A stretch of DNA of 64,000 bases from DATKCF01 sp035513345 (GTDB lineage Bacteria > Gemmatimonadota > Gemmatimonadetes > Longimicrobiales > RSA9), in the NCBI GenBank assembly GCA_035513345.1, contig DATKCF010000036.1, positions 1-64,000 of the forward strand, read 5' to 3'. Shown here piece by piece: positions 1-7,566 of the stretch (its first letter is position 1; every line of letters begins with the position of its first letter). Made by a program: the position numbers and the translations under genes. The notes beneath the pieces were generated by a model. It ran no database searches. It was not told the origin of the DNA and saw nothing but the letters and a program-made list of their open reading frames with translations.

Positions 1-96
1 ATCAGCCCGATCGCGATGGAGAAGGAGTTGCGGTTCGCGATCCGGGAGGGTGGCCGCACGGTAGGCGCCGGCGTGGTGACGGAGGTTGTGGAGTAG
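1..96 (+). CDS. tuf: Elongation factor Tu, C-terminal end (partial)
   Basis: The window opens inside a reading frame encoding the last 31 residues of a protein and ending in TAG. The tail, with FAIREGGRTVGAGVVTEV, is the conserved end of EF-Tu domain 3. EF-Tu is the GTPase that delivers aminoacyl-tRNA to the ribosome. Its place directly before rpsJ is the classic str/S10 junction. The GTPase domain lies outside the window, so intactness cannot be judged. Confidence 0.93.
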   Translation: MSPIAMEKELRFAIREGGRTVGAGVVTEVVE

Positions 97-101
97 AGGG
101 C

Positions 102-185
102 GAGAAACGAACGAGAAACGAACGAGAAACGAACGAGAAACCAGAAACGTTTCTGGTTGCCGTGGCAGCACCAGTTTCTGGTTGC
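102..185. repeat. tuf-rpsJ gap: 11-bp tandem repeat plus 20-bp palindrome
   Basis: Units of GAGAAACGAAC repeat head to tail at 102-112, 113-123 and 124-134, with a partial fourth. They run into a perfect 20-bp palindrome at 139-158 (AACCAGAAAC then GTTTCTGGTT). TTTCTGGTTGC occurs at 150-160 and again at 175-185, just before the rpsJ ribosome binding site. The CCAGAAAC/GTTTCTGG core is the same word that builds the larger elements at 6706, 13709 and 14798. In the polycistronic mRNA it would fold as a hairpin close to the rpsJ start. Function unknown. Confidence 0.85.
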
Positions 186-204
186 ACTCTGAAGAGGCAA
201 GAAG

Positions 205-516
205 ATGGCAACGGGCAAGATCCGGATCCGGCTGAAGGCGTTCGACCACGCGGTGATCGACCAGACCGCGTCGGACATCGTGCGCACGGCAGAGAAGACG
301 GGCGCGAAGGTCAGCGGTCCGATTCCGCTGCCGACGCGGATGCAGCGCTGGACGGTTCTCCGCTCGCCGCACATTGACAAGAAGAGTCGCGAGCAGTTCG
401 AGTTGCGCACGCACAAGCGCGTGATTGACATCATCGATTCGCGGCCGCAGACGATCGACGCGCTGACGAAGCTGGATCTCCCGGCTGGCGTCGACGTCGA
501 GATCAAGGTGGACTGA
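205..516 (+). CDS. rpsJ: Small ribosomal subunit protein S10
   Basis: Encodes 103 residues, the normal S10 length, with the conserved segments IRLKAFDH, GPIPLPT and FELRTHKRVIDI. S10 is a 30S head protein that also takes part in NusB/antitermination complexes in well-studied bacteria. The ATG follows the purine-rich AAGAGGCAAGAAG. It is the first gene of the S10 cluster and sits just behind the repeat-bearing tuf gap. Confidence 0.97.
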   Translation: MATGKIRIRLKAFDHAVIDQTASDIVRTAEKTGAKVSGPIPLPTRMQRWTVLRSPHIDKKSREQFELRTHKRVIDIIDSRPQTIDALTKLDLPAGVDVEIKVD

Positions 517-529
517 GGGCATAACGGCA

Positions 530-1153
530 ATGGCTGGATTGATCGGACGCAAGCTGGGCATGACCCAGCTGTTCGCCGAAACCGGCGCCGCAGTGCCGGT
601 GACGGTGATCGAGGCCGGGCCGTGCCCGGTCACGCAGGTAAAGACGCGCGAGTCGGACGGCTACGACGCGGTACAGGTGGCGTGGGGCCAGGTGAAGGCG
701 GCGCGCTCGAAGAAGGCGGAACTGGGTCACGCGCAGAAGGCGGGCCTGGACTATGCGCCGCGGACGCTGAACGAGTTCCGTGTCGGCTCGCCCGGGGAGT
801 ACGAAGTGGGTCAGAGCCTGACTGTCGAGCAGTTCGCCGAGGGCGACAGGATCAAGGTGATCGGCCGGACAAAGGGCCGCGGCTTCCAGGGCGTGGTCAA
901 GCGTCATGGATTCCGGGGTCGGCCGGCGACGCACGGCCACCCGAGGAGCCGGAACCCGGGCTCGCTCGGGCCAGGCACGGATCCGTCGCGCGTGATCAAG
1001 GGCAAGAAGCTGCCCGGCCAGATGGGCGACCGTCAGCAGACGTTGCGCAATGTCCGCGTGGAGCGGGTGGACCCGGAGAAGAATCTGATCTTCGTTCGCG
1101 GCCCGGTTCCCGGCTCGCGCAACAGCCTGGTCCTGATCCGGAAAATGGGCTAG
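530..1153 (+). CDS. rplC: Large ribosomal subunit protein L3
   Basis: 207 residues with the L3 signatures GLIGRKLGMTQLF at the N terminus, KGRGFQGVVKRHGF mid-protein and PGSLGPGTDPSRV in the loop that reaches toward the peptidyl transferase centre. L3 is an early 50S assembly protein. It starts 13 nt after rpsJ in the standard S10 order. Length is close to the usual 205-215. Confidence 0.97.
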   Translation: MAGLIGRKLGMTQLFAETGAAVPVTVIEAGPCPVTQVKTRESDGYDAVQVAWGQVKAARSKKAELGHAQKAGLDYAPRTLNEFRVGSPGEYEVGQSLTVEQFAEGDRIKVIGRTKGRGFQGVVKRHGFRGRPATHGHPRSRNPGSLGPGTDPSRVIKGKKLPGQMGDRQQTLRNVRVERVDPEKNLIFVRGPVPGSRNSLVLIRKMG

Positions 1154-1171
1154 GGCGGAGTGAGAGAGATC

Positions 1172-1801
1172 ATGTTCAAGGCTCAGGTATACAGCACCGA
1201 TGGCAAGGCGACGGGCGAGCGCGAGCTTCCCGCCGAGTTGTTCGACGGCGTGGTTCACGAGGCCTCCATGTGGCAGGTCGTGAAGGCATGTCTGGCGAAC
1301 CGGCGCCAGGCGAATGCGTCCGTCAAGACGAGGCGCTACGTGTCGGGCGGCAATCACAAGCCGTGGCGGCAGAAAGGCACCGGGCGCGCGCGTCAGGGTT
1401 CGATCCGTGCAGCGCAATGGCGGGGCGGCGGCGTCGTGTTCGGCCCGCGCGTCGAACGCAACTACCATCAGGATGTACCGCGCAAGATGCGACAGCTGGC
1501 ACGGCGCTCGGCGTTCAATGCACGTGCACAGGACGACCGGGTACTGTTGATCGAGGCGCTGAGCGCGGACTCGCCGAAGACGCGCTGGCTGCTCGACATC
1601 ATCGGCGGCACGGGCGCGGACGGGAACGTGCTGCTGCTTACCGATGGAATCAAGCCGGTCGTTTACCGGTCGGCGCGCAACGTGCCTGGCCTGTCGGTAC
1701 TGCCGTTCGGCGAAGAATCGACGTACGACGTGCTGTGGGCGGATACGGTGATAATCGAGGCGACGGCGCTCGACCGCCTCGCGGAGGTGTCTGATGCGTG
1801 A
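1172..1801 (+). CDS. rplD: Large ribosomal subunit protein L4
   Basis: 209 residues from ATG 1172. An in-frame GTG at 1160 would add four residues, but the ATG is preceded by GGAG and AGAGAG and gives the normal MFKAQVY-type beginning. The conserved loop KPWRQKGTGRARQGS, which extends into the exit tunnel, is present. L4 is a 50S assembly protein and in E. coli represses its own operon. The stop overlaps the rplW start by 8 bases. Confidence 0.95.
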   Translation: MFKAQVYSTDGKATGERELPAELFDGVVHEASMWQVVKACLANRRQANASVKTRRYVSGGNHKPWRQKGTGRARQGSIRAAQWRGGGVVFGPRVERNYHQDVPRKMRQLARRSAFNARAQDDRVLLIEALSADSPKTRWLLDIIGGTGADGNVLLLTDGIKPVVYRSARNVPGLSVLPFGEESTYDVLWADTVIIEATALDRLAEVSDA

Positions 1802-2084
1802 TCCGCGCTCCGTGATTCTGCGGCCGGTCGTGACGGAACGGTCGACCCTGCTGCAGGATGAAATGCGCACGTACACGTTCATTGTCGCGAAGAACGCGAA
1901 CAAGCTGGAAGTGCGCAACGCGATACAGTCGCTGTTCAGCGTGCGGGTCGAGTCGGTCCGGACGGCGAATTACCAGGGCAAGTGGCGGCGAGTCGGCCGC
2001 AGCGTCGGGCGCAAGGCTGCCTACAAGAAGGCGGTCGTACGACTGGCCGAGGGCGACTCCATTGATGTGTACGAGGGGATCTGA
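1794..2084 (+). CDS. rplW: Large ribosomal subunit protein L23
   Basis: 96 residues, with the family features VILRPVVTERST near the start and VRTANYQGKWRRVGR in the extended loop. L23 lies at the tunnel exit and is the docking site for trigger factor and SRP. It begins inside the end of rplD and its stop shares a base with the rplB start (TGATG), so translation is probably coupled on both sides. Confidence 0.96.
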   Translation: MRDPRSVILRPVVTERSTLLQDEMRTYTFIVAKNANKLEVRNAIQSLFSVRVESVRTANYQGKWRRVGRSVGRKAAYKKAVVRLAEGDSIDVYEGI

Positions 2085-2923
2085 TGGCCACCAAGAAATT
2101 CAATCCGGTGACGCCCAGTTCGCGCTTTCGCATGATCTCGAGTTACAGCGAATTGACGCGCAGCGAACCGGAGCGCTCGTTGATCGAGCCGCTGAGCAAG
2201 AAGGGCGGGCGGAACCATCACGGGCACATCACGATTCGCCGGCGGGGCGGCGGCGCGAAGCGCCGGTACCGTCGCATCGATTTCAAGCGCGACAAGTTCG
2301 GCGTACCGGGCAGGGTCGCGGAGATCGAATATGATCCGAACCGTTCGGCGAACATCGCGCTGATCCACTATGCGGACGGTGAGAAGCGCTACATCCTGCA
2401 CCCGCGCGGCTTGGCGCAGGGTGACACGGTTGTGAGCGGGCCGGGCTCGGACATCCGCGTTGGCAACACACTGCCGCTGGCGGAGGTCCCGCTGGGCACG
2501 GTCGTTCACAACGTCGAACTGAAGCCGGGCAAGGGCGGTCAGATCGTTCGCTCGGCGGGCAACGCGTCGCAGGTCGTAGCGAAGGAAGGCGACTACGTTA
2601 CGCTGCGTCTGCCGTCGACGGAGGTCCGCATGATCCGGCGCGAGTGTCTGGCGACGATCGGCGAGGTCGGCAACGCGGACCATGAGCAGCAGGTGATCGG
2701 CAAGGCGGGCGCAATGCGCTGGCGGGGCCGTCGCCCGAAGGTCCGCGGTGTGGCCATGAACCCTGTAGACCACCCGCTGGGCGGCGGCGAAGGCAAGGCA
2801 AGCGGCGGCCGGCCGGCATGTTCGCCATGGGGCAAGCCCGAGGGCGTGAAGACGCGGCGGCGCAAGAAGGAATCGACCAGGTACATCGTGCGCGGCCGTC
2901 GTCGCGGAAAGGCGACCACCTGA
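2084..2923 (+). CDS. rplB: Large ribosomal subunit protein L2
   Basis: 279 residues, normal for L2. Conserved blocks include GRNHHGHITIRRRGGG, the RNA-binding region around KRRYRRIDFKRDKFGV, and the C-terminal segment RGVAMNPVDHPLGGGEGK near the peptidyl transferase centre. It is required for subunit association and peptidyl transfer. Start overlaps the rplW stop by one base and rpsS follows after one base. Confidence 0.97.
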   Translation: MATKKFNPVTPSSRFRMISSYSELTRSEPERSLIEPLSKKGGRNHHGHITIRRRGGGAKRRYRRIDFKRDKFGVPGRVAEIEYDPNRSANIALIHYADGEKRYILHPRGLAQGDTVVSGPGSDIRVGNTLPLAEVPLGTVVHNVELKPGKGGQIVRSAGNASQVVAKEGDYVTLRLPSTEVRMIRRECLATIGEVGNADHEQQVIGKAGAMRWRGRRPKVRGVAMNPVDHPLGGGEGKASGGRPACSPWGKPEGVKTRRRKKESTRYIVRGRRRGKATT

Positions 2924-2924
2924 T

Positions 2925-3212
2925 ATGAGCCGATCGACCAGGAAGGGGCCGTACATCGATGACAGGCTCCTGCTGCGGATCCAGATCCTGAACAGCCGCA
3001 ACGAGAAGCGCGTCGTCAAGACATGGGCCAGGGCATGCACGATTCCGCCGGAGTTCGTCGGTCATACGTTCGCGGTGCACAATGGCAACAAGTGGATTCC
3101 GGTGTACGTAACGGAAAACATGGTTGGTCACAAGCTGGGCGAGTTCGCGCCGACGCGGCTGTTCCGCGGCCATGGCGGCAAGCTCGCGGACAGGAAAGTC
3201 AAGCCCAAGTGA
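2925..3212 (+). CDS. rpsS: Small ribosomal subunit protein S19
   Basis: 95 residues with the S19 hallmarks MSRSTRKGPYID and HNGNKWIPVYVTENMVGHKLGEF. S19 forms a head complex with S13 near the A site. It starts one base after the rplB stop; rplV follows after 11 nt. Confidence 0.97.
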   Translation: MSRSTRKGPYIDDRLLLRIQILNSRNEKRVVKTWARACTIPPEFVGHTFAVHNGNKWIPVYVTENMVGHKLGEFAPTRLFRGHGGKLADRKVKPK

Positions 3213-3223
3213 GGCACAGCGCC

Positions 3224-3574
3224 ATGGAAGCCCGAGCGGTATCGAAGTACAACCGGCAGAGCCCGCGCAAGATGCGGCTCGTGATCGACCAGATCCGCGG
3301 TCGTCCGGTCAGTGACGCGTTCGCGATTCTGCAGTATTCGGCGAAGCGCGCATCGGACCAGATCCACAAGACTCTGCGGTCGGCTGTCGCGAACGCCCGC
3401 ATGAAGGCGGAGAACACAGGCGAGCCGGTCGATGTCGATGAGCTTTTTGTGAAGGAAGCGTTTGTGAACGAGGGCCCGCGCCTGAAGCGGTGGCGCGCGG
3501 CTGCGATGGGCCGGGCGGCGCCGATCCGGCGGCCGACCAGCCATATCGTCATCGTCGTCGACCGCAAGGAGTAG
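3224..3574 (+). CDS. rplV: Large ribosomal subunit protein L22
   Basis: 116 residues from ATG 3224, which gives the standard beginning MEARAVSKYNRQSPRK. The frame is open further upstream through rpsS, but that part has no L22 similarity. The beta-hairpin segment with RAAAMGRAAPIRRPTSH, which lines the exit tunnel, is intact. This loop is where macrolide-resistance changes occur in other bacteria. Confidence 0.95.
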   Translation: MEARAVSKYNRQSPRKMRLVIDQIRGRPVSDAFAILQYSAKRASDQIHKTLRSAVANARMKAENTGEPVDVDELFVKEAFVNEGPRLKRWRAAAMGRAAPIRRPTSHIVIVVDRKE

Positions 3575-3576
3575 GC

Positions 3577-4236
3577 ATGGGACAGAAGGTACACCCGCGG
3601 GGGTTCCGCCTCGGCGTGATCAAGCCATGGCGGTCGCGCTGGTACGCGGAGCGCAACTTCGGGGAGATGCTCCGCGAGGACGAGACGATCCGCAAGTATC
3701 TGCACAAGCGTCTGTCGCACGCGGCGATCTCCGAAGTCGAGATCGAACGGAAACCGTCCAAGATCGTGGTCACCGTGCACACGGCGAGGCCGGGCGTCGT
3801 GATCGGCAAGCAGGGGTCCGAAGTCGACAAGCTGCGCGATGAGCTGGCGCACCTGACGAAGAGCGAAGTCGCGATCAACGTGGAGGAGATCAAGCGTCCG
3901 GAGGTCGAGGCGCAACTGGTCGCCGACAGCATCGCGCACCAGCTCCGACAGCGTGTCTCGTTCCGGCGCGCCATGAAGCGTGCGGTCCAGGGCGCAATGC
4001 GGTCGGGCGCGGACGGGATACGGGTGAAGGTGGGCGGTCGGCTGGGCGGATCGGAGATCGCGCGGGTTGAAGGCTATCACGAGGGCCGGGTCCCGCTGCA
4101 CACGATCCGCGCGGACATCGACTACGCGACGTCGACAGCCAAGACGACGTACGGCACGATCGGAGTAAAGGTCTGGATCTTCAAGGGCGAGGTCGTGGAG
4201 GACCGGCGAGGCCGGACCTACTCGACGGGGATGTAG
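3577..4236 (+). CDS. rpsC: Small ribosomal subunit protein S3
   Basis: 219 residues from ATG 3577, two bases after the rplV stop. It begins MGQKVHPRGFRLGVI and contains the KH-type RNA-binding region with PGVVIGKQGSEVDKL, followed by the C-terminal domain with VKVGGRLGGSEIAR. S3 lines the mRNA entry channel and contributes to ribosomal helicase activity. The longer open frame from 3490 lies in rplV and is not used. Confidence 0.96.
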   Translation: MGQKVHPRGFRLGVIKPWRSRWYAERNFGEMLREDETIRKYLHKRLSHAAISEVEIERKPSKIVVTVHTARPGVVIGKQGSEVDKLRDELAHLTKSEVAINVEEIKRPEVEAQLVADSIAHQLRQRVSFRRAMKRAVQGAMRSGADGIRVKVGGRLGGSEIARVEGYHEGRVPLHTIRADIDYATSTAKTTYGTIGVKVWIFKGEVVEDRRGRTYSTGM

Positions 4237-4248
4237 GGAGGTCTCGAT

Positions 4249-4680
4249 ATGCTGGCGCCGAAGCGAGTCAAATACAGGAAGCAGCAGAAAGGCCGCATGC
4301 GAGGTACGGCATCGCGCGGCAACACGGTCGCGTTCGGCGACTACGGTCTGCAGACGATGGAGCCGGGCTGGGTCACGAACCGGCAGATCGAAGCGGCCCG
4401 TGTCGCACTGACGCGTCGAATCAAGCGCGGCGGGAAGGTCTGGATCCGGATCTTTCCCGACAAGCCGGTGACCAAGAAGCCGGCGGAAACGCGCATGGGC
4501 AAGGGCAAGGGCAACCCGGAAATGTGGGTGGCTGTAGTGAAGCCGGGCCGCGTGATGTTCGAGATCGAGGGAATCGCCGAGGACCTGGCGCGGCAGGCGT
4601 TCGCGCTGGCCGCGGCCAAGCTGCCGGTGAAGTGCAGGTTCGTGTTGAGCGATCGCGCTTCGGATGAGAGGAAGTCGTGA
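4249..4680 (+). CDS. rplP: Large ribosomal subunit protein L16
   Basis: 143 residues with the conserved MLAPKRVKYRKQQKGRM start and the KPAETRMGKGKGNPEMWVAVV segment. L16 binds late in 50S assembly near the A site. A GGAGG sits upstream of the ATG. The end overlaps rpmC by 4 bases (GTGA). Confidence 0.97.
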   Translation: MLAPKRVKYRKQQKGRMRGTASRGNTVAFGDYGLQTMEPGWVTNRQIEAARVALTRRIKRGGKVWIRIFPDKPVTKKPAETRMGKGKGNPEMWVAVVKPGRVMFEIEGIAEDLARQAFALAAAKLPVKCRFVLSDRASDERKS

Positions 4681-4874
4681 AAACCGAGGATATCCGGGAT
4701 CTGACGGCCGTCGAGATCGACGAGCAGATCGTGCAGGCGAGTGAGGAATTGTTCCGGCTGCGTTTCCGCAGTGCAACGCAGGAGCTGGAGAATCCGTCGC
4801 TGATCCGGATGTTGCGGCGCGACATCGCGCGTATGAAGACAGTGCTTCGGGAGCGGGAGTCGGAGAATGAGTGA
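4677..4874 (+). CDS. rpmC: Large ribosomal subunit protein L29
   Basis: 65 residues from a GTG start that overlaps the rplP stop by four bases. The short two-helix protein has the L29 pattern of LRFRSATQELENPSLIR followed by RRDIARMKTVLRERE. L29 sits beside L23 at the tunnel exit. It overlaps rpsQ by 8 bases. Confidence 0.94.
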   Translation: MKTEDIRDLTAVEIDEQIVQASEELFRLRFRSATQELENPSLIRMLRRDIARMKTVLRERESENE

Positions 4875-5136
4875 GAGTTCGAGTTCGCGGGGCGCGCGCA
4901 AGGTGCGAGTCGGCCGCGTTGTGAGCGACAGGCAGCAGAAGACGGTCGTCGTGCTGGTCGAGCGACGCGTCGCGCACCCGCTCTATGGCAAGCAGGTCGT
5001 GCAAACGAAGAAGTACCACGCTCACGACGAGGAGAACGTCGCCCATGCGGGCGATGTGGTCCGTATCGTCGAGACCCGTCCGCTCTCGAAGACGAAGCGG
5101 TGGCGGGTCCTCGAAGTCGTCGAGCAGGCTCGCTGA
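4867..5136 (+). CDS. rpsQ: Small ribosomal subunit protein S17
   Basis: 89 residues with the OB-fold S17 signatures GRVVSDRQQKTVVVLVER, HPLYGKQV and GDVVRIVETRPLSKTKRW. The first ten residues are rich in Ser/Arg and less conserved. It binds helix 11 of 16S rRNA early in assembly. It starts inside the end of rpmC; rplN follows after 7 nt. Confidence 0.96.
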   Translation: MSESSSSRGARKVRVGRVVSDRQQKTVVVLVERRVAHPLYGKQVVQTKKYHAHDEENVAHAGDVVRIVETRPLSKTKRWRVLEVVEQAR

Positions 5137-5143
5137 GGCGACG

Positions 5144-5512
5144 ATGATCCAGCAGGAATCGAGACTCAAGATCGCCGACAACTCGGGCGCAAAGGAAGCG
5201 CTCTGCATCCGGGTTCTCGGCGGATCCGGACGGCGCTACGCGTCCCTCGGCGACGTCATTGTCGTCGCGATCAAGGATGCGCTGCCGAACGGTACGGTGA
5301 AGAAGGGTGAAGTGGCGAAGGCCGTGGTCGTCAGGACCGCAAAGGAAGTGCGGCGCCGCGATGGCTCCTACATCCGGTTCGATGACAACGCGGCCGTCAT
5401 CATCAACGACGCGGGTGAGCCCAAGGCGACCCGCATCTTCGGTCCGGTGGGACGGGAGCTGCGCGAGAAGAAGTTCATGAAGATCGTGTCGCTCGCACCG
5501 GAGGTGATCTAG
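5144..5512 (+). CDS. rplN: Large ribosomal subunit protein L14
   Basis: 122 residues from ATG 5144, giving the universal beginning MIQQESRLKIADNSGAKE. The conserved RYASLGDVIVVAIKDALPNG and YIRFDDNAAVIIN are present. L14 lies at the subunit interface and contacts 16S helix 14. The frame is open upstream through rpsQ but only this start fits the family. Confidence 0.96.
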   Translation: MIQQESRLKIADNSGAKEALCIRVLGGSGRRYASLGDVIVVAIKDALPNGTVKKGEVAKAVVVRTAKEVRRRDGSYIRFDDNAAVIINDAGEPKATRIFGPVGRELREKKFMKIVSLAPEVI

Positions 5513-5896
5513 ATGGCGCGACAGACGATCGGTACCGGCGGCGCCGGGCGGCGAAAGATAGCGCGCGTTCCGCACATGCATGTACGCAAGGGCGACCGCG
5601 TCCGCGTGATACGTGGCGCACACACTGGTCTCGAAGGCACGGTCATGGAATCGCTGCCGAAGCTGAACCGTGTGGTGATCGAGGGCGTGAACATGCGCAA
5701 GCGGCACACGCGGCCGTCACAGGGCAATCCGGAGGGCGGCATCATCACGTTCGAGGCACCGATCCACGCGTCCAACGTGATGCTGATCGATCCGTCGAGC
5801 GGCGAGCCGTCGCGGACACGTGTGAAGCGAGACGCGGAAGGTCGCAAGGAGCGGATCGCGGTGAAGAGCGGCAACCCGATTCCGACCGCGAGCTGA
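5513..5896 (+). CDS. rplX: Large ribosomal subunit protein L24
   Basis: 127 residues. The KOW motif region reads KGDRVRVIRGAHTGLEGTV, followed by GVNMRKRHTRPS and EAPIHASNVMLID. It is an assembly initiator of the 50S subunit. An extra Gly-rich stretch of about 20 residues precedes the KOW domain, a little longer than in E. coli. The ATG directly follows the rplN stop. Confidence 0.95.
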   Translation: MARQTIGTGGAGRRKIARVPHMHVRKGDRVRVIRGAHTGLEGTVMESLPKLNRVVIEGVNMRKRHTRPSQGNPEGGIITFEAPIHASNVMLIDPSSGEPSRTRVKRDAEGRKERIAVKSGNPIPTAS

Positions 5897-5901
5897 GAAT
5901 C

Positions 5902-6489
5902 ATGGCAACAATGAAGCCCAGGCTGCTGACATACTACGAAACGCGCGTGCGCGCGCGTTTGACCGAGCAGTTCGGTTACAGCAACGCGATGGAGGTACCC
6001 CGCCTGCTGAAGGTCGTGGTGAACGTCGGCATTGGCGAGGCCTCCAAGGAAGCGAAACTGCTGAACTCGGTCGTGGATGAGATCGGCGCGATCACCGGCC
6101 AGAAACCCATCGTTACGAGGGCCCGCAAGGCGATCTCGAATTTCTCTCTGCGCGAAGGCATGCCGGTCGGCGTGAAGGTCACGCTGCGCGGCCCGCGCAT
6201 GTACGAGTTCCTCGATCGTCTGATCAATGTCGCGATCCCGCGGGTCCGCGATTTCCGCGGTGTTCCGAGCCGCTCATTCGACGGCCGCGGTAACTACACG
6301 CTCGGCATCAAGGAGCAGATGATCTTTCCGGAGATCGACTACGACAAGGCCGAGAAGGTCCACGGGATGGACATCGTGCTGGTCACGTCGACGGACAAGG
6401 ACGACGAAGCGTATGCGCTGCTCCGCCAGCTCGGGATGCCGTTCCGCGGCGAGACCCCGGTCCTCATGGCGGACGAACAGGCCGCGTAA
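5902..6489 (+). CDS. rplE: Large ribosomal subunit protein L5
   Basis: 195 residues with the L5 signatures EVPRLLKVVVNVGIGEA, TGQKPIVTRARKAISNFSLREG and RDFRGVPSRSFDGRGNYT. L5 binds 5S rRNA and forms the bridge to S13. The last 15 residues extend slightly beyond the typical end at about 180. It starts 5 nt after rplX. Confidence 0.97.
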   Translation: MATMKPRLLTYYETRVRARLTEQFGYSNAMEVPRLLKVVVNVGIGEASKEAKLLNSVVDEIGAITGQKPIVTRARKAISNFSLREGMPVGVKVTLRGPRMYEFLDRLINVAIPRVRDFRGVPSRSFDGRGNYTLGIKEQMIFPEIDYDKAEKVHGMDIVLVTSTDKDDEAYALLRQLGMPFRGETPVLMADEQAA

Positions 6490-6507
6490 GGCGATCACGG
6501 AGAACAC

Positions 6508-6693
6508 ATGGCGAAAAAAGCACTTGTAGAGAAGGCGAAGCGGAAGCCGAAGTTCTCGTCTCGCCGCATCAACCGATGCAACCGGTGCGGGCGGCCGCGC
6601 GCGTTCATCCGGAAGTTCGGACTCTGCCGCATCTGTTTTCGGCAAATGAGTTTGAATGGAGAGATACCGGGGGTTCGCAAGGCGAGTTGGTAG
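6508..6693 (+). CDS. rpsN: Small ribosomal subunit protein S14, zinc-binding type (S14 type Z)
   Basis: 61 residues, the short zinc-binding form. Cys24, Cys27, Cys40 and Cys43 form the CxxC-x12-CxxC site, and the protein ends MSLNGEIPGVRKASW. S14 organises the 30S head. The longer zinc-free form found in E. coli is not in the window. The 471-bp gap that follows holds the first full GTTTCTGG element. Confidence 0.96.
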   Translation: MAKKALVEKAKRKPKFSSRRINRCNRCGRPRAFIRKFGLCRICFRQMSLNGEIPGVRKASW

Positions 6694-6705
6694 TTGAGAA
6701 ATCGT

Positions 6706-7033
6706 TTTCTGGTTTCTCGTTTCTGGGGCTGGTTTCAGAACGTTTCTGGTTTCTCGTTTCTGGGGCTGGTTTCTGGGGTTCGCGGAAACAGCCGGGTTCT
6801 GGTACCAGAAACCAGAAACGGAACCGGCAACGAGACGCAGCAGAGCCAGAAACGGAAGCAGCAACCAGGAACGCAACGGGCAGGCAGAAGCGGAGCAGTA
6901 CCGAAGACGAATCAGACACCGGCGGCGTGCGGAGAAGAACCCGCGGTTGGGCGAAACGACGTCGGCCGCGCGAACGGAGGGCGGGGATTGCTCGAACCCG
7001 AGAAACCCGCCCCAGAAACCAGAAACGAGAAAC
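6706..7033. repeat. Inverted-repeat element in the rpsN-rpsH gap
   Basis: The left side has a 31-bp block occurring twice, identical, at 6706-6736 and 6743-6773. The 41 nt at 6742-6782 (beginning GTTTCTGGTTTCTCG, ending GGGGTTCG) are the inverted partner of 6993-7033, with 37 of 41 positions matching. Between them is a core of about 210 nt with further CCAGAAAC words and a 14-bp palindrome TTCTGGTACCAGAA at 6797-6810. The left 41 nt are identical to 13709-13749. No gene is credible in the 471-bp gap: the open frames there are translations of the repeat. No target-site duplication was recognised. It could be a non-autonomous transposon (MITE-like) or an RNA hairpin element. Confidence 0.88.
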
Positions 7034-7104
7034 GTGTCTGGTTTGAGAGAAACGTGTCTGGTTCCCGGAGAACGTGTCTGGTTGAGCAGGAAGCGTTCCT
7101 GGTT
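7031..7104. repeat. 20-bp-period tandem repeat before rpsH
   Basis: AACGTGTCTGGTT occurs at 7031-7043, 7051-7063 and 7071-7083, exactly 20 bp apart. A diverged fourth copy (AGCGTTCCTGGTT) lies at 7092-7104. It abuts the right arm of the inverted-repeat element and ends about 40 bp before the GGGAGG ribosome binding site of rpsH. The units share the TCTGGTT word with the element, so they probably arose from its end by tandem duplication. Confidence 0.85.
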
Positions 7105-7164
7105 GGGCGCTCGACCACCTGAAAGTCCGGGACAACCGGAAACTCTGGGAGGACCGAAAAAAAG

Positions 7165-7557
7165 ATGATGACCGACCCGATCGCCGACCTGCTGACGCGC
7201 ATCCGTAACGGGATGGGCGCACGGCACAAGCGCGTGGATATTCCCGTCTCGAAGATCAAGGTCGAGGTCGTGAGGATCCTGAAGGAAAACCACTTCATCC
7301 ATGACTACAAGGTCCTGGATGATGGGCGGCACGGTGTCCTGCGTGTGTACCTGAAGTACTACGAAGGAAAGCCGGTGATCCGGGCGGTCCGCCGCGTATC
7401 GCGGCCGGGGCTGCGCGTTTACAAGAGCGCCCATGACCTGCCGCGGATCCGTGGCGGACTGGGCATCGCGATCGTTACGACGCCGAAGGGCGTAATGTCG
7501 GACAAGCAGGCCCGTGCGCAGAATGTCGGCGGCGAGGTCATGGCAGAGGTCTGGTAG
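7165..7557 (+). CDS. rpsH: Small ribosomal subunit protein S8
   Basis: 130 residues with the S8 start MTDPIADLLTRIRNG and the C-terminal core GGLGIAIVTTPKGVMSDKQARAQ, which ends GGEVMAEVW. Two ATG codons in tandem (7165 and 7168) could both serve; GGGAGG lies at 7147-7152. S8 binds 16S helix 21 and in E. coli represses the spc operon. It is separated from rpsN by repeats, so its expression relative to the upstream genes may be set there. Confidence 0.96.
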   Translation: MMTDPIADLLTRIRNGMGARHKRVDIPVSKIKVEVVRILKENHFIHDYKVLDDGRHGVLRVYLKYYEGKPVIRAVRRVSRPGLRVYKSAHDLPRIRGGLGIAIVTTPKGVMSDKQARAQNVGGEVMAEVW

Positions 7558-7566
7558 GGGGGACAG

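Noticed and set aside
7031..7104. CRISPR-like regular spacing
   Set aside because: The period is 20 bp with a 13-bp repeat and near-constant spacers; no cas gene is present.
6694..7122. Open frames translating the rpsN-rpsH gap (also 6576-7046 and the minus-strand 6605-7222), with recurring ETRNQKR-like peptides
   Set aside because: These peptides are translations of the CCAGAAAC repeat in several frames; no start with a ribosome binding site and no family similarity. Such frames may appear as false hypothetical proteins in databases.
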